Of a DNA stretch of 64,000 nt, positions 59,961-64,000 are shown one piece after another. The stretch is from the NCBI RefSeq assembly GCF_004745595.1, contig NZ_SRLH01000007.1:4769-68768 (forward strand), read 5' to 3'. A model generated the notes under the pieces. The model saw only the letters and a list, made by a program, of their open reading frames with translations, was not told the DNA's origin and searched no databases. The position numbers were made by a program, and so were the translations under genes. Position 1 is the stretch's first letter; each line of letters begins with the position of its first letter. Source of the DNA: Flavobacterium humi. GTDB lineage: Bacteria; Bacteroidota; Bacteroidia; Flavobacteriales; Flavobacteriaceae.

Positions 59961-60464
59961 CTATTTCATGATTTTTACAACCAGCTTGGTCAGCCAATTG
60001 TCTTTGTATTCCGTGATTTTGTCCAGGACATTGTCGGCTTTTAAAACAAAATCATACAATTTTGTGGTTTGGGCTACAAAATGCCTTTCTTCTTCCGTTT
60101 GGTTGGCTTCAATGGAGGAAACTTCCTTGAGCACCTTAAGTGCCGGTTTGATTTCCCTTTTGCTCCTTTCCCGCGAAATTTTCACCGCCAGTTCATCCAA
60201 ATCTTTTTCAGCTGTAAAAAACTCCCTGCGTTCGCCGGCTTTGTATTCTTTGTAAACAATGCCCCAATCCATCAAAGCCCGGATATTCATACTGGCATTT
60301 CCCCTTGAAATCTGTAATTCTTCCATGATATCTTCCATAGAAACCGGTTCGTTGGAAATCATGAGCAGGGCATGGATCTGGGCCATCGTTTTATTGATGC
60401 CCCATTGTGAACCTAGAGCGCCCCATGTTTGTACAAATTTATTTTTGGCTTCGTTGAATTGCAT
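59961..60464 (-). CDS. GbsR/MarR family transcriptional regulator
   Basis: A 167-residue winged-helix regulator: FVQTWGALGSQWGINKTMAQ, IHALLMISNEPVSMEDIMEE and LQISRGNASMNIRALMDWGI are the family signature in order. A C-terminal helical part should dimerise. In flavobacteria such proteins often regulate adjacent membrane or stress operons. A promoter and palindrome lie directly upstream; the same palindrome lies before the next operon downstream, so autoregulation plus control of 56979-59872 is likely. Confidence 0.88.
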   Translation of the reverse strand: MQFNEAKNKFVQTWGALGSQWGINKTMAQIHALLMISNEPVSMEDIMEELQISRGNASMNIRALMDWGIVYKEYKAGERREFFTAEKDLDELAVKISRERSKREIKPALKVLKEVSSIEANQTEEERHFVAQTTKLYDFVLKADNVLDKITEYKDNWLTKLVVKIMK

Positions 60465-60468
60465 AAGT

Positions 60469-60499
60469 CAAAGGTAAATAAAAGTTTTTAAACTTTCAA
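60469..60499 (-). promoter_or_regulatory. Promoter of the GbsR-like gene
   Basis: Minus strand TTG (60499-60497), a 20-base spacer and TACCTTTG (60476-60469), only 4 bases before the ATG. This predicts a leaderless or near-leaderless mRNA. The -33 lies inside the palindrome. Confidence 0.65.
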
Positions 60500-60514
60500 A
60501 AAAAAATGAAAGTT
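60490..60514. promoter_or_regulatory. Operator candidate over the GbsR-like promoter
   Basis: AAACTTTCA, eight A, then TGAAAGTT: the same inverted repeat and spacing as at 59898-59923, with one outer base different. It covers the -33 element. Confidence 0.7.
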
Positions 60515-60519
60515 AATTT

Positions 60520-60555
60520 GAAAAAATAAAGCCAAAGCACTAATGCCTTGGCTTT
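60520..60555 (-). terminator. Intrinsic terminator of the M3 peptidase gene
   Basis: On the minus strand AAAGCCAAGGCA pairs with TGCTTTGGCTTT (one wobble), 4-nt loop, then ATTTTTT. Confidence 0.8.
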
Positions 60556-60560
60556 GAGTG

Positions 60561-62594
60561 TTATGAAGCGATCAGTCCAGCCCGTTTCAATAAGGCTTCC
60601 GGCTTAGGTTCCTGGCCCCTGAAGCGTTTGTATAATGTCATAGGATGGTCTGTGCCGCCTTGCGAAAGCACATTGTCTTTAAATTTGTCTGCTACTTCTT
60701 TATTGAAAATTCCCTTCTCCTGAAAATAAGCAAAAGCATCAGCATCAAGGACTTCTGCCCATTTGTAGCTGTAATAGCCAGACGAATAGCCTCCTTGGAA
60801 AATATGGGAGAAAGAGACGCTCATGCAGTTTTCTGCTACATCTGGGTATAATGCGGTATCTTCCATGGTGGTTTTCTCAAATGTTTTGACATTTTGAATG
60901 CCACTCGGGTCTTTGCTGTGGAAAGCCATGTCCAACAACCCGAAACTCAATTGGCGCAATGTGGCCATGCCTTCCAGGAAACTGGCGCTTTCCTTGATTT
61001 TTTCGACATATTCCTGCGGGATAATTTCGCCTGTCTGGTAATGTGTTGCGAACAAGGCCAAAGCTTCAGGTTCGTAACACCAGTTTTCCATAACCTGGCT
61101 TGGCAGTTCCACAAAGTCCCAATATACGGAAGTGCCCGACAAGCTTGGGTAAGTCGTGTTGGCCAGCATACCGTGGAGCGCGTGCCCGAATTCGTGGAAT
61201 AAAGTGGTGACTTCGTTAAAAGTCAGAAGGGAAGGCTTGGTTTCTGTTGGTTTGGTAAAATTGCAAACAATAGAAACATGTGGCCTTTCGTTATGGTTGC
61301 CTTTTTTGTATTGAGGTTTGAAAGAAGTCATCCAGGCGCCGTTGCGTTTTCCTTTTCTGGGGAAGAAATCGGAATAGAAAACCGCTACCAGGCCTCCATT
61401 GGCATCGGTTACTTCAAAAGTATGCACATCTTCGTGGTATTTGTCAATATCGAAAACCTCGGTAAAGGTAAGCCCGAAGAGTTTGTTGGCAATGGTAAAA
61501 GCTCCATTCTGGACATTCTCCAGCTTGAAATATGGTTTTAGTTTCTCATCATCGAGGTTGAAAAGCTCCTGTTTGAGTTTTTCGGCATAATAAGCGCCGT
61601 CCCATTTCTGCAGCTGATCGATATTGTCAAGTTTTTGGGCAAAAGCGGTGAGTTGGGAGAATTCCTTTTCGGCAGCCGGTTTGGCCTTGGTTAACAAATC
61701 ATTCAAAAAAGAGGTTACTTTTCCGGATGTCTGTGCCATGCGTTCTTCTAAAACAAAATGGGCGTGGGTCTCGTAACCTAATAAATTGGCGCGTTCGTGG
61801 CGAAGATTGGCAATCTTTAAGACATTTTCCTGGTTGTCATAAGCATTCCCCTGGAAGGCTTTGCTGCCAAAAGCAATGGCTATTTCCTTGCGCAGTTCCC
61901 GCTGGTCGGCGTAGGTAACAAAGGGTAGGTAACTTGGATGGTCCAGGGTAAAGATCCAGCCTTCTTTTTCGTGGCTTTTGGCCAAAGAACGGGCGGCTTC
62001 TACAGTTCCTTCGGGCAAACCTTTCAAATCGGCCTCGTTGGTAATGTGAAGTTGGTAATTATTGGTTTCAGCCAAAACATTTTCGCCAAAAGTCAGCATT
62101 AGTTTTGCCAATTCGGTATCGATTTCGCGCAGGCGGGACTTTTTTTCTTCCGCCAGGAGCGCCCCGTTCCGGGAGAAACTTTTGTAACTTTTGTCCAAGA
62201 GCATGTTTTGTTCGGTATTCAGGCCTAGGCCGTCTTTTTGGTTGTAGACTGATTTTATACGTTCGAATAAGGCGCTGTTTAAAGTAATGTCATTGCTCAA
62301 TTCTGTTAGCAAGGGAGAAATGTCCTGGGCTATTTTCTGCATTTCATCACTGGTTTCGGCCGAATTCAGGTTAAAGAAAATGCTGTTTATCCTGTCCAGG
62401 GTTTGCCCTGAGAACTCCAGGGCTTCCACCGTATTTTCAAAAGTAGGCGCTTCAGGATTGCTGGTAATAGCGTCTATATCCTTTCGCGTCATTTGGATGG
62501 CTTCTGTAATGGCAGGGGCAAAATGTTCGGTTTTGATCTTTGAGAAAGGCGCCGTATTGTGCTTTGTATCAAAGTATTTGGTAAGAATATTCAT
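60561..62594 (-). CDS. M3 family oligopeptidase (OpdA/Dcp-like)
   Basis: A 677-residue zinc metallopeptidase of the thimet/OpdA group. The active-site motif is FHEFGHALHGML with His467, Glu468 and His471. It has no signal peptide, so it should act in the cytoplasm on short peptides. Other family landmarks: RKGKRNGAWMTSFKPQY, YWDFVELPSQVMENW and HIFQGGYSSGYYSYKWAEVL (in parts). Length is standard. It is monocistronic. Confidence 0.92.
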   Translation of the reverse strand: MNILTKYFDTKHNTAPFSKIKTEHFAPAITEAIQMTRKDIDAITSNPEAPTFENTVEALEFSGQTLDRINSIFFNLNSAETSDEMQKIAQDISPLLTELSNDITLNSALFERIKSVYNQKDGLGLNTEQNMLLDKSYKSFSRNGALLAEEKKSRLREIDTELAKLMLTFGENVLAETNNYQLHITNEADLKGLPEGTVEAARSLAKSHEKEGWIFTLDHPSYLPFVTYADQRELRKEIAIAFGSKAFQGNAYDNQENVLKIANLRHERANLLGYETHAHFVLEERMAQTSGKVTSFLNDLLTKAKPAAEKEFSQLTAFAQKLDNIDQLQKWDGAYYAEKLKQELFNLDDEKLKPYFKLENVQNGAFTIANKLFGLTFTEVFDIDKYHEDVHTFEVTDANGGLVAVFYSDFFPRKGKRNGAWMTSFKPQYKKGNHNERPHVSIVCNFTKPTETKPSLLTFNEVTTLFHEFGHALHGMLANTTYPSLSGTSVYWDFVELPSQVMENWCYEPEALALFATHYQTGEIIPQEYVEKIKESASFLEGMATLRQLSFGLLDMAFHSKDPSGIQNVKTFEKTTMEDTALYPDVAENCMSVSFSHIFQGGYSSGYYSYKWAEVLDADAFAYFQEKGIFNKEVADKFKDNVLSQGGTDHPMTLYKRFRGQEPKPEALLKRAGLIAS

Positions 62595-62749
62595 AATTTT
62601 ACGTATTTCATCGATTTTATTTGTGGCATGTCGAAAGTAATTTTATATTTGAATAATGATAGTCAATTCGTTACTATTTAATTACATACGAATCTAAAAA
62701 GACGAGTAGATACCGATTTAACCCATCGATATTTAGTTTGTGTTTCCTA

Positions 62750-62780
62750 AAAAGCTCCAATACCACTTTAGGAGCTTTTT
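62750..62780 (-). terminator. Terminator after purE
   Basis: AAAAGCTCC and GGAGCTTTT form a 9-bp stem with a 12-nt loop and T runs on both strands. It lies directly behind the purE stop codon. Confidence 0.7.
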
Positions 62781-62783
62781 TTA

Positions 62784-63263
62784 TTATTTAAGGTTGGCAG
62801 AAGCCGTAATCACAGCTTGCTTGAGCTCTTCCTTATAACTGATGATCTTGTTTAAAACGGATGCTTCATGGCTGCCGATAATCTGTGCGGCCAATATGCC
62901 GGCATTCTTCGCGCCGTTCAGGGCCACTGTGGCTACAGGAACACCACCGGGCATTTGCAGGATAGACAGGACGCTATCCCAGCCGTCAATGGAATTGCTT
63001 GATTTTACCGGTACGCCAATAACAGGAAGTGGGCTCATCGAAGCGACCATTCCGGGAAGATGCGCTGCTCCTCCGGCTCCGGCAATAATTACCGAAATGC
63101 CACGTGTATGTGCGTTTTTACTGAAATCAAACAGTTTTTCAGGTGTACGGTGTGCTGAAACGATGTCAACTTCGGTTTCGATGTTGAAATTTTTAAGGAT
63201 GTCGATGGCTTCCTGCATGACAGGCATGTCGGAAATACTGCCCATTATTATGGCTACTTTCAT
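62784..63263 (-). CDS. purE: N5-CAIR mutase
   Basis: PurE isomerises N5-carboxyaminoimidazole ribonucleotide to CAIR in purine synthesis. The 159-residue product has the substrate loop IIMGSISDMPVM, the SAHRTPEKLFDF motif with the catalytic His region, IAGAGGAAHLPGMVAS, and GVPVKSSNSIDGWDSVLSI (in parts). Class I PurE, working with PurK encoded just upstream. Confidence 0.95.
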   Translation of the reverse strand: MKVAIIMGSISDMPVMQEAIDILKNFNIETEVDIVSAHRTPEKLFDFSKNAHTRGISVIIAGAGGAAHLPGMVASMSPLPVIGVPVKSSNSIDGWDSVLSILQMPGGVPVATVALNGAKNAGILAAQIIGSHEASVLNKIISYKEELKQAVITASANLK

Positions 63264-63332
63264 TGGCTTGTTTTTGAATTATAAATTTTTGAATGTAAAG
63301 ATTCATTTAAAATTTAAAATGGATACTGGTTT

Positions 63333-64000
63333 TTAAGAAATGACTCTTATGGTGTTTTTTACTTCTTCGGCAATCTGCCTTGCTTCTGCCATATTTTGAT
63401 TGACAATGGTTACATGCCCCATTTTCCGGAAAGGACGCGTTTCCCTTTTCCCGTAAATATGGGGCGTTACTCCGTCTATGGCCATGATCTTTTCGATATT
63501 CTCATAAATAACCTGGCCGGAAAACCCTTCGGCACCGACCAAATTTACCATAATTCCGGCAACTTTGCTATCGGTATTTCCTAACGGAAGGTTCAATATG
63601 GAACGCAAATGGTTCTCGAATTGAGATGTATAACTGGCTTCAATGCTGTAATGGCCTGAGTTATGCGGGCGCGGGGCCACTTCATTGACCAGGATGGCAT
63701 CGTCTTTTGTCTGGAACATTTCGACTGCCAAAAGGCCAACATGCTGGAATGCTTCAGCGGTTTGCAAGGCTACTTTTTGCGCTTTTTCGGCGATTTCGGT
63801 ACTAATCCTGGCCGGACAGATGACATATTCGACCTGATTGGCTTCGGGATGGAATTCCATTTCCACCACCGGATATGTTTTGATTTCCCCTGAAACGTTC
63901 CTGACTACGATAACTGCCAGCTCGTTTTTGAAAGGGACCATTTCTTCTGCAATGCACTCCACTTCCGGGAGATTGCTTAAATCGGCTGCGGTGCGGACAA
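63333..64000 (-). CDS. purK: N5-CAIR synthetase, 5' partial
   Basis: The C-terminal part of an ATP-grasp enzyme that carboxylates AIR with bicarbonate. Visible landmarks: VVRNVSGEIKTYPVVEMEF, the metal-binding ILVNEVAPRPHNSGHYSIEA and the C-terminal PHIYGKRETRPFRKMGHVTI typical of PurK. The frame is open to the right edge (upstream codons read VRTAADLSNLPEVEC), so the N-terminus lies outside. The gap of 69 bases to purE suggests a purK-purE operon. Confidence 0.93.
   Translation of the reverse strand, partial: VRTAADLSNLPEVECIAEEMVPFKNELAVIVVRNVSGEIKTYPVVEMEFHPEANQVEYVICPARISTEIAEKAQKVALQTAEAFQHVGLLAVEMFQTKDDAILVNEVAPRPHNSGHYSIEASYTSQFENHLRSILNLPLGNTDSKVAGIMVNLVGAEGFSGQVIYENIEKIMAIDGVTPHIYGKRETRPFRKMGHVTIVNQNMAEARQIAEEVKNTIRVIS

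Overview
The window looks like chromosome of a Flavobacterium-type member of the Bacteroidota. The evidence is the gliding/type IX secretion genes gldJ, porU and porV in one neighbourhood, a T9SS type A sorting domain on a repeat-rich surface protein, TAnnTTTG-type -7 promoter elements in place of -35/-10 boxes, AT-rich intergenic DNA and few Shine-Dalgarno sequences. No rRNA, tRNA, insertion sequence, phage or CRISPR array was seen.

Layout. 1-3.1 kb: the 3' end of a giant T9SS-exported protein built from near-identical 249-bp repeats. 3.1-16.4 kb: core genes (nth-like, murF, gldJ, porU, porV, cdd, pdhA, pdhC, an SDR). 16.4-25.4 kb: VanW-like and methyltransferase genes, a SprT-like protein, mannose-1-P guanylyltransferase, an MlaFE-type ABC pair and a small glycan cluster (GT2, GT-like, FkbM, flippase). 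25.5-29.5 kb: DUF6600, Crp/Fnr, MFS and DJ-1/PfpI genes. 29.5-32.2 kb: four clusters of REP-like palindromic repeats interleaved with three small genes (HTH, DUF4494, GIY-YIG). 32.2-43.4 kb: a ketosynthase III, a truncated hemoglobin and a six-gene hydroxamate (NIS) siderophore operon with its promoter, an iron-box-like palindrome and a LuxR-type regulator. 43.6-47.5 kb: gcvP and a UbiA-like protein.

47.6-56.9 kb is the most interesting part. A TPR histidine kinase/LytTR regulator pair precedes two genes that share a leader sequence. The second of these encodes a 577-aa protein without a signal peptide, made of Thr/Ser/Cys-rich repeats punctuated by Gly-Gly. A 12-bp hairpin follows, and then three tightly packed enzyme genes: an APH-like kinase, a HopA1-like lyase and a LanC cyclase. 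Together these are the three activities of a LanKC/LanL lanthionine synthetase as separate proteins, beside a multi-core precursor candidate. I read this as an unusual split-enzyme lanthipeptide system in the Bacteroidota. No dedicated exporter or protease is in the window.

57-64 kb: a GbsR/MarR-type regulator and its likely four-gene operon, each preceded by the same palindrome, then an M3 oligopeptidase, purE and the 3' part of purK, which runs off the right edge.
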